Shown here: positions 32,805-44,998 of the stretch, piece by piece
How the letters are laid out: each line of letters starts with the position of its first letter
How positions within the stretch are numbered: position 1 is the first letter of the stretch
NCBI RefSeq assembly: GCF_002127325.2
Contig: NC_035433.2
Coordinates: forward strand, 89,273,350 to 89,337,349
Origin: Helianthus annuus
Lineage: Eukaryota; Streptophyta; Magnoliopsida; Asterales; Asteraceae
DNA: 64,000 nucleotides
Reading direction: 5' to 3'
Translations under genes and position numbers: made by a program
The notes under the pieces: model-generated
Seen by the model: the letters and a program-made list of their open reading frames with translations, nothing else
Told to the model about the DNA's origin: nothing
The model's database searches: none

Positions 32805-34781
32805 TTGAATTTTGGCAGTCTTGACCCGTTTATATACAAATGGGTTGGTTTATGTTATGCTCTACCTCATTGGGTCAAATGAGTTGAGCTAAATTATTTA
32901 TAACTAAAAGAAATGTGCTAAATGGGATGGGTGGGTCAAACGGGTGAAAACCCTTTGAAATATAACCAAATGCATTAATCCTTTTGAACTCTTTGAAATA
33001 TGCAGTATTAGCACCTAAAGGTGAATTGTAAATCCTTTTTTAGTTCCATGACTCAAAACTTTATCTATTTGCATGAATAAGAATGAAATTCTCTTATTAA
33101 TTAATTAGTTTTAATATAATTAAACTCATTTGATTTTTGAGTTAATTTAATCTTAATTTTTAATCAAATTGATTTTTTCAAACTGGATTTGGTGGATACG
33201 AATGAAGTCTCAAGGGAGTTAAATTGGTTGCTCTGTGGATTCTAGCCTAAATTTGACTGTAGCTGAAAAGAATCATATCTAAGAGTCTTTGCAGCTTCTT
33301 TTGTTGTCAACCCGAAACTCTTCACAGGTTTTCAATCCTATTTAGGATAATCAGCAGCCTTGATTATTAGGCAAGCCTCTAAAAGGTATTCCTATTAGAA
33401 AAAAGCAAATCTTGCTAAACATATATGGCTAAGCATATTTTTTTTTGACATAGATTTAAACATATACATATAGTTACAACTTAAATGGACGCTTAAAAAT
33501 AAATACTGCAACATCATTATGTTATGGTTGAAGGTTTCGTGAAGCTGATTACGGAGGAATTAGAAGTGAGGTGACCGAAAAAGAGTATTGTCCGGTAAGG
33601 TGAGGAGTATTGATTGTTATTTTTTGGCAAGTGAGGTTTTGGCTCAGCATGATAGGGAGTATATGCCTGCGGAAGTGGCGAATGCGATTGAGAAGTTTAA
33701 AAAGAAGCTTGCTAAAGTAGTTGTTCATCTCAGTTCGATACTCACGCCCCGCCAATGTGGCATCGTTTCGGCGTACAACAGGTAACCTTAGTTTAATTAG
33801 TAAACCTAGGAGTGTTGCAGACGCCCCAAAGGCTGGGAAATAGCATATTCTTTGGAAATGATATTTTTTTGTTAGCTTAAAGATAAAGATTCACTAAATT
33901 ATATTTATTAGTGGCTTATTTTTGGTGTTTGTTTATGTGTTTTGAGTGAAAGTGTTTAAATATGATGTTGAAATAAAACTTGGAAGGAATAATCATATTT
34001 TGTATGATTTAGCTGGTTTAGACCTCAAGTAAAAGGAAGCACTCTAGATTTAACAGGAAAGATCACATCTAAAACTGAAATGAGAATATGAATAATGACA
34101 AGTTTGGAGTAAATTAGGGGATCCGTTTTCTAAGGGCCAACTACTTATAAAATGGTTTTTTAATATTCGTAAGTTTTCATGCTAAGGGTATTAATAAACT
34201 GATTTCATTTGCAAAACCGGCGGGTTGGATAATGGGTCGGGGTCACATTAAAACGGGGTACGATTTGGTTCTGGTCTCAATGGGTTATGATCAAAATAGG
34301 TATGGGTTAGAACATATTGATTTTAGACAAGTCCAATATGGCTTAGGTCAAAACTGGTTAAACTCAAAATAGGTTTTGGTCATAATGGACCGATTTTAAA
34401 CAATCCCAATTTGGTTCGGGTCAGTCAAAACGGGTTCTAAAAACCAAATCATGTCAATATGTGTTCTGCTCAATATATGTTAAGGTCAAAACTGGTTAAA
34501 ATGCTTTATTTAAGAAAATATATATCAAATAACCAAATCTATTAAAAATAATTAAAAAAATGAAATCTATCCGGGTTCTAAAAATTGCTATAAAATCATT
34601 TGTACAATAACATCTCAATACCTATAAAAAATGAATCAAAACATATTTACCTAAGTGAGAAAAATCATATTTTTATACGTTTATATTGAAAAATTCTTTC
34701 ATTACAAAGTTCATCTCATTACCAGTATATATTATATGTTTGTGTTAAGCCACCCGCGATACTCGTGGGATCTTAAACTAG
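30409..34781 (+). mobile_element. Helitron D with captured gene pieces
   Basis: 5' TCTATACCTTATAATAAAAC after an A at 30408. The 3' hairpin CCCGCGATACTCGTGGG is followed by ATCTTAAA and CTAG (34778-34781), then T. Length 4373 bp, with no Rep/helicase seen. The interior has exon-like blocks with AG and GT borders. The three at 32145-32740 come from a coiled-coil/membrane protein gene. Others (about 31876-31997, and the frame at 33588-33785 with EYMPAEVANAIEKFKKKLAK) are not recognised. A phrase TTCATCTCAnTTCGATACTCACGCCC occurs at about 31397 and 33724. Confidence 0.75.
32145..32740 (+). pseudogene. Captured exons of an At4g31340/At2g24420-like gene
   Basis: Three exon-like blocks, each between AG and a donor: 32145-32198 (VHSAWLPPWLAGRLAGFQ), 32359-32510 (REQWVLVVTNVEPQLQSLTK ... 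ITPPVIKIKEIVDPHFQ) and 32585-32740 (TVKKVSKLYIDQISTAIKAH ... KFLESATKYHHQ). They follow the order and motifs of the C-terminal part of a plant coiled-coil/myosin-heavy-chain-related membrane protein. The last block ends CAG before GCATAG, so the usual donor is lost. The upstream coiled coil and terminal membrane helix are missing. It is a gene fragment carried by Helitron D. Confidence 0.65.
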
Positions 34782-34958
34782 TATCAAAATAAAAAATAAC
34801 TGTATAGAATTTCCTAAACAAAAATTTGTTGGAAAATCTTTTATTTTATAAGCTAAGAATGTATCTCACTACCAATAAACTTCCGCTACCGCGCAAATGC
34901 CTTTTTGATGGTCCGTTAAACTCTAGTCGTAACTAATTTCTTATAACTGATTTGAAAC

Positions 34959-35117
34959 CACTGGCGGATCTAGAAAATAATTATAGGGGCAACGTTTCAA
35001 AAAAAATTCTAAAGAGGCAGCGAAATAAAAAAAAAAACGTCACACTTTTTTTACACTACCGACAAGCGTTTATGAGGTAGTGGAGGCTACCCTTGTTATA
35101 TGGTATGTCCGCCACTG
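34959..35117. mobile_element. hAT-type MITE, diverged
   Basis: Ends CACTGGCGGATCTAG and ATGTCCGCCACTG are inverted complements over the CAnTGGCGGA core, the same terminal motif as the element at 39091-39246. Flanking 8-mers are only partly alike. No ORF. Confidence 0.6.
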
Positions 35118-36130
35118 TGACTGAAACGAGACTTAAGCCTCCAGTGATAAATTGATGAGTTTCATATTTTGATATTCCATAACTAAAATTATATGGTAAT
35201 AAAGAAAAAGAATATATAAATGTTCGGATGACTGAGTAATTAAGATAGCAATTCATTTTTTTTTTTTTTTTTTGATCATACGAGAACAATATTCAAACAG
35301 ATTTCAATCATATATGTGTATGATTTTCTTTAATGTCATATAATTGCAGTTACATATAATATAGATATTTTTATTTACATAATATTTAATTAAGGTCTTC
35401 GTTTGTTGAACACCAATAATCTAGTAAGACTAAATGAGTATTATTCTACCAACTAATGTAACTTCTGTTTGAAGAAAAAACATTAGACCGTCGTTAGTAG
35501 TCCGTGAACTTCGTCACTGTTAACATCAGGAGGGGTCAATTCGAGTTAAACGGGTTGTTTTAAAAGGTATAAGTTTTGTTCGTATCAAATGGAGTCATTT
35601 CGGGTTAAACAGGTTGTTCTATTAAGTCATTTTGAAAATAAGTATTTAAGTGGTTCATCGGTTACGTATATTTTTGTAGTTGGGACAACGAGTGGTGTTG
35701 ACGATCGCGGCAAGAATGTTTGTGTATGCATGTTTTTATAAACAAAATACTTTAATGTGTTGTTGATAGATAATTCAACCTTTTACCAACTTATTAAAAT
35801 CATCACTTACTCACTCTAAAAGGATGTGAATACATCTTTCAAAGTATTCACATCGTGACGGGTGTTGACGATCGCGACAAGATGATCTTTGTTTTAAATG
35901 AGCTTTTTAGCCTTGAGTCATCTTTAGTAAATGCGAATGGTATCAGCTTATCTTTAACGATTTCTTCCATATGAGCTTGATCATGCAAATGGGTATGCTT
36001 TATGTTATGTTCGTTCCTCGTTTTAGTTGTAATATACAAAGAGTGATCTTGGTTTACAACACATATTCGAATAGTGTTGGATTCTTGTTTATATCATATT
36101 TTGTATGTATGTTTTTGTTTACACATTTAC
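35118..36130. other. Intergenic, no gene seen
   Basis: AT-rich. A phrase GTGTTGACGATCGCG(A/G)CAAGA occurs twice (about 35697 and 35861). Frames of 60-77 codons here show no domain. Confidence 0.45.
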
Positions 36131-36360
36131 TTTTTTTTTTTAACGCCCAATGAATCCTTCAAATGGGCTACTAGCGAAATTCACCACATCGGGATACACT
36201 CTTCTCCAAACTGGGGAAAACCCTCACCTAGGGCAGAAGCCCGTGAACACTCGCCCAAAGGCACGACAGTGCGGTGAGGTAAAACCCATTCAGTTCAAGG
36301 ATCAAACTAGCGATCGCCACCTACTCGCCTAGTCTCCCATCATTACCAGGTGCCGCTGAA
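36131..36360 (-). mobile_element. Retroposon (SINE/RTE-type) with poly(A) tail
   Basis: On the minus strand it begins near 36360, has a box-A-like TAGGCGAGTAGG and a box-B-like GTTTGATCC, a GC-richer body of about 200 bp, and ends GGGCGTTAAAAAAAAAAA (plus-strand T run 36131-36141). The 'cgttaaa' end matches the retroposon at 7953-8135. The 60-67 codon frames across it are chance. Confidence 0.6.
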
Positions 36361-38780
36361 AACTAATGAGGTGAAGTAGGAATTACATTTACTAAAACAT
36401 ATATACATATTATCGAATATTTATTTCCAGTCGTAGCTCTCATCCATTGCGACTTTAATTGCGTTCCACAAATTTAATTTGTAAACAATTAATTAGTTAA
36501 ATCATATTGCCAGCTGTTGGATGAACACGATGAAAATAGTATAATACTAATTACTAATTCAAGTAATCATAAATGAAAAATTAATATATTCACACCGTAA
36601 TATCTGTTCAACTAATTTAGTTTTACGTTATATTTTATGTTTGAAAGTTTCACGTTATATTTTATGCTTGAACTTTGAAGGTTTCATACGAAGGGTCTAG
36701 AAACAATATTTTTGAACTATGATTAGGTGATGCCGTGATGATTAGGTGATAATTAATATTTCCGGCTATGAGGTATACCGTCCTGGTTCAATGTCGTATT
36801 TCTTCACGCTGCGCTGAAGAGTGAAACTATGGCGTGGAGGGGTTGCGCGTTCTTTTAATCAATAATTGATTTAGAACCTCAATTGTTGGTGATAACTTGT
36901 ACTTGCTAACTTTTAAAAAAAATCCAAGTAGCATTGTTGTTTATTTTTTAATGTACATTTCGATATAAATTTCATTGAGAACTGATTTGGTTTTAAAAAA
37001 AAATATAATTAAATGGTCTCGTATACGGCTTTCACACGCTTTCATATGAACATTTTGATATTTAAACTTCGACTACCCAACGAATATGAGTAGATATCTA
37101 CCTTTTTTTGTATTTTATGATTGTGTTTCATTTCATCGGCTTGTGGTTTCTTTTATAATCTTTTTAATTTTTATTTACAGAATGTTAAAGCATAAAGTTA
37201 ATATTTGTATTTGAAAAAGAAATGACATGAAAGTGAAAAGTGGAGCGTAATGTGAAGAAAAAAAATGAAAACAGTATGGAGTATGGAATCTGATGTCATA
37301 GAATCATACCCCATGGTCTTATCATATCGTGTGTTATACATATATTCTCAAAATAGTTGTAAAAAATATAATTATATCATTTGTTTTTTATGGTAATTCA
37401 CATATAGTTAATAGAGATTGCTTGGGTTATATTAACTTAATACTAAATATAACTTCCTACAAATAAACCTTAGATTTTGTTTAGAAGTTCACCTATAAAT
37501 TGAGTTATCTTACACTATGTGGGTTCAAAGTTTAACTTACATAAACTGTAAATTAAAAACACGTGAATTAGATGTTTCTTTAAAGCAGTATGTAAAAATC
37601 TAGAGATGGTGAACCGGATATTAGAATTTTATGACGAGCTTTTATAACCTATGCTTGTTTATATAATATAAATTGCTAAAATCTAATTGGTTGCAAGACA
37701 ATAATAAACAAGTTTAGAATTAGAAATATCAACACACAAACATAAAAAAGTTTTACCAGTTTGAGTGGATGTTAACTAATTAATATTACATTTTACCGGG
37801 TACCCAGCAAAAATTTTCATGGATAATGATAACAAATAAAAACAGCTGAAAGCCAACAATGTCATGCTAAGTTGATATCTATTAGTGAAAAAAATATGAC
37901 AAAATAATTTCTAAACAAAATTTTGAAAAAAAGGACATAGACCGGCTATGTGTAATGTTTGCCAACGCACTTTGCTACCTCACCCAATTTGGGGGAGTAA
38001 CACCGACCCGTTTGGGCGTTTTTGGGGCGTGATGGTAGAGGGGTGAGGCTACTAGCCCCAAGAATGAGATTGTGTCAACCACATGATGTGGTCCTCATCA
38101 GTAACACTTTTTATTTATTCTTCTATCTAATCACAATCAAACTCATCACATTTTATTATTTTGTTAGTTTTTTTATTATTTAGTTTTCATGTAAAAGTTT
38201 GTAAGAGTTGTCAGGCGCTAGTCGCACGGCAGGGTACTGACTAGCGATTAATCGAGATTAATAGAGATTAATTGAATTGGGATTTTATATGATTTTTTTT
38301 AGTTTTACAAGTATATACACATTGTTATATGTATTTTTTTAGTAAACATCTTTTAACACTTTCTTTGACCCACATTTTCAAGTAGATATGATTTATTGCT
38401 GGAATTTACAAGTTTTGCTCAAGAATATGACTAGGGTCGAAATCGCCAGACTATCACCGATTTTTAGCCAATTTGGTCTGATTTTGACCATTGTTGATCG
38501 TCTACTTATTACTTTACCGATTAGATAAAAATTACTGGCCGGGTGAACCTTGTACTAGCGATTAATCAGCAACTAATCAAGATTTTTACAACTATGTGTA
38601 AAACCATTACACACTATATATAGTAAAAGTGGTTAATAAAATCACTCGTAACTATGTAAAAGTGTGACGTAACACCACTTTTTTTTAAGTGAAACCATTA
38701 TATATGAACCCATGACTAAATATATGAACGCAGTGTAACAACTTTGACTGTGTGCAACTATAAAAGCAATAAATGGGAGC
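36361..38780. other. Intergenic upstream of the MEB gene; repeat family at 38205-38600
   Basis: No gene seen. 38205-38600 (gcgctagtcgcacggcaggg ... agcgattaatc) shares a series of phrases with 46175-46520, including 'gattaatagagattaat'-like units and 'tttttagttttacaagtatatacacac', so both are copies of one dispersed repeat. 37960-38110 is a GC-richer patch (ttgggggagtaacaccgacc) of unknown origin. Confidence 0.45.
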
Positions 38781-38789
38781 TATATATAT
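38781..38789 (+). promoter_or_regulatory. Candidate TATA box of the MEB gene
   Basis: TATATATAT about 80 bp before the ATG at 38870, at a spacing that allows a short leader. Position is the only support. Confidence 0.35.
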
Positions 38790-38869
38790 GTAGTACCACT
38801 CACAACTAGCTAATTAAGCCGGTCTACTTATTATTGCAGTAGTGCTAGCTAGTTTGAGAAGCTGCAAAA

Positions 38870-41800
38870 ATGGAAGTAGCGTTGAACCACGACACCAAAA
38901 GCAGCATCGGATCCGAGTCGGATACCGACGTCGAAGACTCCGTTGAGGCCGGATTGTTTCCGAGGAAACCACGCCCGCAGTTCTCCAGTGTTAAGGCAGA
39001 TAACGGCGACGCAGAAGAACCGTCCGATAATAGCACATATTTACACAAATACGGAGGTATGTCTTGTTTCTAAATTATGTTTTACGTATGCACTGGCGGA
39101 CCCAAGAATTATTTCTTAGGGGCGCGAACGAGGGGTTTAACTAAATTTTCAAGGGGTACGATCAGAATTTTTGCCTGTAAATTACACTAAATATTTTTTC
39201 AAGGGGTGCGCCCACCCACCCAATCCGTTACCTAGGTCCGCCCCTGTACGTACGTACAGGGGCACAGCTATTAAGGGGCCCGGGGGGCGACCCTCCGAAC
39301 TTTTTGCTAAGTGGTGTAATATATGTGGTTTTCGTATAGAAATTTTTTGGTATATACGTTTTCGACCCCCTGGTTCTATAGAAATTTTTGGGTATATACG
39401 TTTTCAACCTCCGTCGGAAATCTCAAGCTTCGCCACTCCGTACGTAACTAATTCTGTCCATAATAATTAGTTCATCACCTTGCATGGATCCATGTTGTTT
39501 CTGTAAATAAATAATTCAGGAGCAATCGAAGATCTGCACATTCAAAAAGTTGTGAACTCCGTACAGTACGATGGTAACAACAACGGAGAAACCGAAATAG
39601 AGAGACAAACCGCCATTAATGGTGGCGGAGATGTAGCGAAAGCGAAAGAAAAACCAGAACAGATTGAAGAAGAAATCATGGAGGAGGAAGTGGTGGAGTT
39701 GGAATTCGAGAAGGCGATACCGAAACTCCACACGCATACGATGCACTGCCCGAATTGTGATAATCAGATTACCAAAGTAGTTCTTCGCCGGAAAATATTC
39801 AGGAGGCAACTTGATTCCCATCCTGAACCTGAACAACCAGACGAAACCCGAGATGTGCTCGGATGCTTTTCGTGCTTAAGCTTGTTCACTCTCGCAGGCA
39901 TGATCGTTAATCTCGATCTGTATTTTATCAGATTAGAGTTTCTGGTATTGAGCAAAGGTCGTTAGGTTTATTATGGTTTGTTGAAACTAGTAGGAAAACC
40001 TAATAAACCTAATGAGTTGTTCTAGATACTAGAAACCTTGATCATTAATCTGGATCTGTATTTTATCAAATTAGGGTTTCTGATACTCGTTAGGTTTATT
40101 AGGGTTTGTTGAGACTACAAGGAAAACCTAATAAACCTAGAGATACGAGAAACCCTGATATAGATTCCAATACTTTCAAACTATATATAATAGTGTAAAG
40201 TGTTCGATTTTGATAAAAAAAGGTAAATACGTAAATGATTTTTTTACGTATGGACATAATTTATTGAAAATTATAGGTATTACATATACGTAAAAGATTT
40301 TTTTTACGTATTAACGTAATTTATTGAAAATTATAGGTATTACATATTTGATTTTTGACATGAACATGAACAATAATTCGTTCTTACAAACTATAATTTT
40401 TTTTAACGATCAATAAAAGTCTAATCACTCGGGAAGTATAATATGTTTTGAATTTGGGGGACTTATGGAATTTATTTCAGATAATGGAGGCTTCAACCCT
40501 TTTGCTATATTTGGGAATAATAATACAAATTCGAGTGCTGATGGAAACGGTGTCGATAGGGAGGAAGGTAATCTACTAATCCATGAGACTATGACTTATC
40601 TTAGAAAATAAAAAATCATTTTAATATAATTGTTAAATGAAAAATATCACATCTATATCGTTACTAACTTGTTAAATACTAACTTGATATACAAAGTCAA
40701 CCTTCCAGCAAGGCACGTTTAGCACCTATAAGTTTACTTTCTAGATTTATAGTCAACTATTTATTGAACTTTAAGGTTACATCTAACATATTTATTGTAA
40801 CGGTACTATATTGTATATATAAATCTCTAATATAAATCATAGTCTCATATAAATGTATATATCACTTAACAAAAAATAATGAAACTGATTTATGTTTTAC
40901 TGTAGATTTGCATTGTTGCATTCTTAACAAAATATAAATATGAAATAGTAAATAAATCATTAGTGGGATTTTAAAGGACAAACTATAAAAATTTGAAAAA
41001 TCGGTTCAAACCAATCCGGTTAGCCAATTCAACTAGTTGATGCCACAACCAGTTGGTCAAAGCAAAGATGGTTCAAAAGTACACAATCAGACTGACTGTA
41101 TAGTGTATAGACGGTTCTCTGACTTACCGGCCTGTTCAATTCTAAAAACATTGCAAATGAGATAAAACTAGGATTACGACCCGCCGCAATGCGGCGGGGA
41201 TGCTTTATTTATAACTAAGTCGATCTACGACCCACACGTTGTGTTAAACCTGTCAAACGGGGTAAAAATAGACGATGTAAAAACGTTCACCCACACACGC
41301 ACGTTGCGTCGTGTTAACTCGCAAAATTTAGAACAAAACGTAAAAACGTTAAGCCAAAGACGCACGCTGTGATGTGTTAAGTCACAAAATTTAGAACCAA
41401 GCATAGAGCGCAAAATTTGCGGAAAATGAAAACTATAAGGGACTAAAGTTGAAAGTAAAAAAAGTTATGAGGATAGATTGTAAAAGATAAAAAGTTTTGG
41501 GTTAAAAGTAAAAAACAAATAGTTTTAGGTTAAAAGTAATTTATCAAATACTTTTGGATGAAAAGTAAAAAAAATCAATTTTTTTTGGAAAACCCCCAAA
41601 GCCAACGTTACGACAACCATATGCATAACAATTTTTTCTTTGAAAAATCCCCAAAGCACACCCCGCGTTGCGGCGGGGCGTAAAACGGTGTCAAATAGTA
41701 CTAATGTCACACAACCGTCATTGACAACCAACACTGACTCGACCTATAATATGCGTATTGTGACGAACCTGTCAAACATGGAAAAATAGAAGTAAAAACG

Positions 41801-44408
41801 TTGAACCACACATGTACGTTGCGTCGTATTAACTCGAAAATTTTAGAACTATACGTAAAACGAAAATTTGCGAAAGATGAAAAGTATAAGTAATAAAAGT
41901 TGTGAAGTTAAATTGCAAATAATGAAAAGTTTTGGGTTAAAGTTAAAAAAACAAATTATGTAGGGTTAAAATTGGAAAATGTACAAACCTTTGGGTTAAA
42001 ACAAAAAAATCAAGTTTTTTTTTTTTTGAAAAACACCCAAAGCATAACTTACAAGTCATAATGCACAAAAAGTTTGCTAATTTATATATGATTTAATTAA
42101 TATGAGATAAACAATTTGTGACAAGATACAAACAGTTCCATGCAATATTCGTTCCTTATTGGCTGCTTTGAAAATGAAATTGTTCAAGTTGATTCGAAAC
42201 TTATATATGTGTGGTCAGTTCATGAAAACAACAATATTTTTGGTAACTACATGCATGGATGTGCTCATATGCAGGAAAATAGTTTTTGGAAAATCAGTTT
42301 AAAGGATTTGTGTAGTCCACTCTTTTTACATCTTCTCACAATTAAATTAAATATTGTAGGATTGTGAATTTCACAAATTTTATATTTCTTCTTAATCATA
42401 AGTTTATATTTCGTTTCCAAACCGGCTTTTTTCTAGAAAGAGGTTGACAAATCGCTTATAAAAATGTGTAGTTAAATAACTAAAAAGTGTTGTCATGTAG
42501 ACAGAGGGAAATAACTAAATCACCGATTAACTATGTGGTGTAGTGGATTAACAGAAAACGAAATTAAAGAAAAAGACAAAAAAAAACATGTGACTGATTT
42601 ATTGAGGTGGATCCCATCTCTCAAACGCATTCACGCATTTAGCATGCATATTGACTGGATGGCGGAAGGGTTGTTGGTGCCCATGAATGGTGGGACGGCA
42701 TGGTGTTTAACGCCCCCAATACTGATTTGATATGAAAACATTAATGGACTACACAGTCTAAATGTTAAAACCGAATGGCTCAGTTTGGCTTGCGTATTAA
42801 ACAAAATACAACCGTGAAAAAACGATTTTCAAATATTCTTTTAGGTTGTCAAGATTATCTCTAGCTAGTAGGTTGTTAAATACTCATAAAATGACATTTT
42901 TGTAAAGTTTTGTGTAGCTTATTATGTTTTTGATGGTTCATAATATTTTTTGTTTGGCATTTAAGACAAATTAATTAAGCTTATCATCTTTTTGTTCGTA
43001 AGTCCAAACAGTGATATCAACAAAACATTAGTAACACATTGGTCTTCACTTAGAATGATTATTAACGGTTTGCCTTAAGAACCGTCCAAACTGTACCATG
43101 AACACCCCATATCGAAACTTGATTCTCTTAAATTTACGCAGGGAACTGTTTGAACATCTTTAGAGTTTTCCGTAGAGAAAAAGATTCTGAAAAACCGAAT
43201 CCAAAGATCTACCAAGATTCCAAGCATCCAAAACCGATTGACCAAGAATCCCAAAAGACAAAACATAAAAAACCTGACCACCAATCTCAAATCCAACAAG
43301 GTGAAGTTTTGTATATCCTGTTCTTGTTCTTATTTTCACAAATCTTACACGAACCGATTGAACTTGTGCAGGAGAGAAAAGCCAGCCAGATGCGAAAGGC
43401 AGACAACCACTTTTAAGCGGTGGACTCCCGCCTCATTATGATGATCAAGATCAACTACATGGACAGGGGGACTCGAGACTCGATATTCTACCAGACATAT
43501 CTACTGAAACCCAAGATCCACCACGACGATCAGCACGACAAGATTCTACATCATTTGAGATCTTGAAGAGCATTGTTTATGGAGGGTTAATGGAGGTGAT
43601 TGCTAGTTTAAGCATTGTAGCATCTGCTGCTGCTGGTGATGCCACCACACGTAAGTTTCACATTTAAAAGTCGTGTTTTTATTTGAAAAAGATTTTTGAA
43701 ACTTGGGTTTTTATCAATCTTTTAAAAACCGGTTTAAACCGGCTGGTTGAACCATCCAGTAGAACTTGTTAAACCGCTAGGTACACCTGGTTAAACCGTT
43801 TCTGAGCTAAATCCGATACAGTATAAAAACAAGATTTTAAAGCATTGGTTTTTATTGTTAAAAATGTAGTATATTCACATCTATATTTAACTTCTTTTTT
43901 CTTTTACTTTTTTGGCATGTAGTATAATTGTTCTTTAATATTTTATAATATTTAATAAAAAATCTTAATATGTGTTGGTGTTTTGTATTTTCTTCTCTAA
44001 ATTTTGATATGAGTTTAATTAAAAATTAAGTTGTGTTTAAATAAAAAAAAATTGTCCCTTAATGTAAAAAAAAATACTTTATTTTGAGTGGAGCTTAAAT
44101 TTTTGTAAAATTTACATCAAATATATATATGAAAAAGAAAAACAATTTATTTAGATTTAGATTTTTATAAAATAGTACGAATAAATGAATACTAAATTAC
44201 ATGTTAAATTATTTGGATTTACCCTAGACACATAATTTACCTCCTTCATATTGACCGTAAATAACTCGTTTTTAAGTGCATTTACTTTTATATAACTAAT
44301 CGTTTTCTTCGAGTTTTGCAGTGAACATCGTAGCTCTAGCGTTGGCGAATCTAATTGGTGGAGTCTTCGTCATTGGCCACAACGTAAGTAACTAATCAAC
44401 CTAGACTC

Positions 44409-44462
<54 letters not shown>

Positions 44463-44998
44463 TTTTATTTAAATTTCAAATTATTTGACCACAAAAGTCA
44501 AACCTTATATAGCTTTGGGACTTAAAAGACGATTGTTACAAATTCTCTACTCAACAAACAAGCAATGACCAAGAAGCTGTAACCAAATACAAAGAGTTAC
44601 TAGGTTCCGTCGAACATTTCCCATTGCACGCGTTCTTCGCTATACTATCTTTCCTCGTGTTTGGAATCATACCACCCGTGGCCTATGGGTACGCGTTTCA
44701 TGAAACCAATGATAGGGACTTCACCATGGTGGTTGTTGCAGTTGCATCTTTTGTATGTGTCGGTTTGCTAGCGATATTCAAGGCGTACATTGATCGGTGC
44801 ACTGAGTTCTCGGGGTATGTTAAGACTATAACGTATTATTTGACTACCGCGGTTGCAGTCTCGGGTGTGTCTTATGCAGTTGGGGATTTGGTTGAGAGAC
44901 TGATTGAGGAGCTCGGGTTGTTTGAGACGAGTTCCAACATATCAATGGCGGTTCTTCCTGAAGTCATGTCTATGAATCCGTCAGTGGCATATTATTGA
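38870..44998 (+). CDS. Membrane protein of ER body-like (MEB/VIT-CCC1 family), 7 exons
   Basis: Exons 38870-39056, 39520-39897, 40481-40567, 43142-43300, 43372-43650, 44322-44383 and 44513-44998 join in frame to 545 aa. The N-terminal half is acidic and low-complexity, with two CxxC pairs (Cys139/142 in HCPNC and Cys178/181 in GCFSC) that could bind a metal. The C-terminal part from about residue 335 is the VIT1/CCC1-like membrane domain: EILKSIVYGGLMEVIASLS, LALANLIGGVFVIGHN, AILSFLVFGIIPPVAYGYAF, VVAVASFVCVGLLAIFKAY and AVAVSGVSYAVGDLVERL. This order matches Arabidopsis MEB1/MEB2, ER-body membrane proteins related to vacuolar iron/manganese transporters. Intron 2 must use a GC donor (CAG then GCATGA) to keep the frame; all others are GT-AG. 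Introns 1 and 3 contain hAT MITEs and a Helitron. It converges on DPMS3. Confidence 0.88.
39091..39246. mobile_element. hAT MITE in MEB intron 1
   Basis: 156 bp. Ends CACTGGCGGACCCA and TAGGTCCGCCCCTG. Flanking 8-mers TACGTATG (39083-39090) and TACGTACG (39247-39254), seven of eight identical. No ORF of its own; the 99-codon frame spanning this and the next element is chance. Confidence 0.8.
39257..39438. mobile_element. Second hAT MITE in MEB intron 1, abutting the first
   Basis: 182 bp. Ends CAGGGGCACAGCT and AGCTTCGCCACTC, flanked by a perfect 8-bp repeat CGTACGTA (39249-39256 and 39439-39446). The interior has two copies of 'tatagaaattttt(t)gg(g)tatatacg' and is related to 13993-14138. 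Its left target site overlaps the right target site of the preceding MITE. Confidence 0.85.
39902..40170 (+). repeat. Tandem duplication at the start of MEB intron 2
   Basis: 39902 to about 40039 and 40040 to about 40165 are direct repeats (offset 138), beginning GATCGTTAATCTCG / GATCATTAATCTGG. Each unit contains AGGTTTATTA(G/T)GG and, 30 bases later, CCTAATAAACCT, which form a hairpin with a stem of about 12 bp. The repeat begins 4 bp inside the intron. Confidence 0.75.
41168..42091 (-). mobile_element. Minus-strand Helitron in MEB intron 3
   Basis: Read on the minus strand, it starts TCATATATAAATTAGC after an A and ends with hairpin CCCGCCGCATTGCGGCGGG, then TCGTAATC and CTAG before a T. 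Length 924 bp. It has internal repeats of 'acgttgcgtcgtgttaac' type and 'ttttgggttaaaagta' units. Shares its interior with 51731-52946. Non-coding; frames here are chance. Confidence 0.75.
42092..43141. other. Remainder of MEB intron 3, nothing further seen
   Basis: AT-rich intron sequence. Frames of 65-75 codons (42140, 42533) have no recognisable domain and lie in an intron of a sense gene. Confidence 0.5.
44411..44458 (+). repeat. 48-nt poly(A) tract in MEB intron 6
   Basis: An uninterrupted A run that makes up over a third of the 129-nt intron 6 (44384-44512), 54 bp before the acceptor. Probably length-variable. Confidence 0.9.

Noticed and set aside
39171..39470. 99-aa plus-strand ORF in MEB intron 1
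   Set aside because: It spans parts of two hAT MITEs and their target sites; chance frame.
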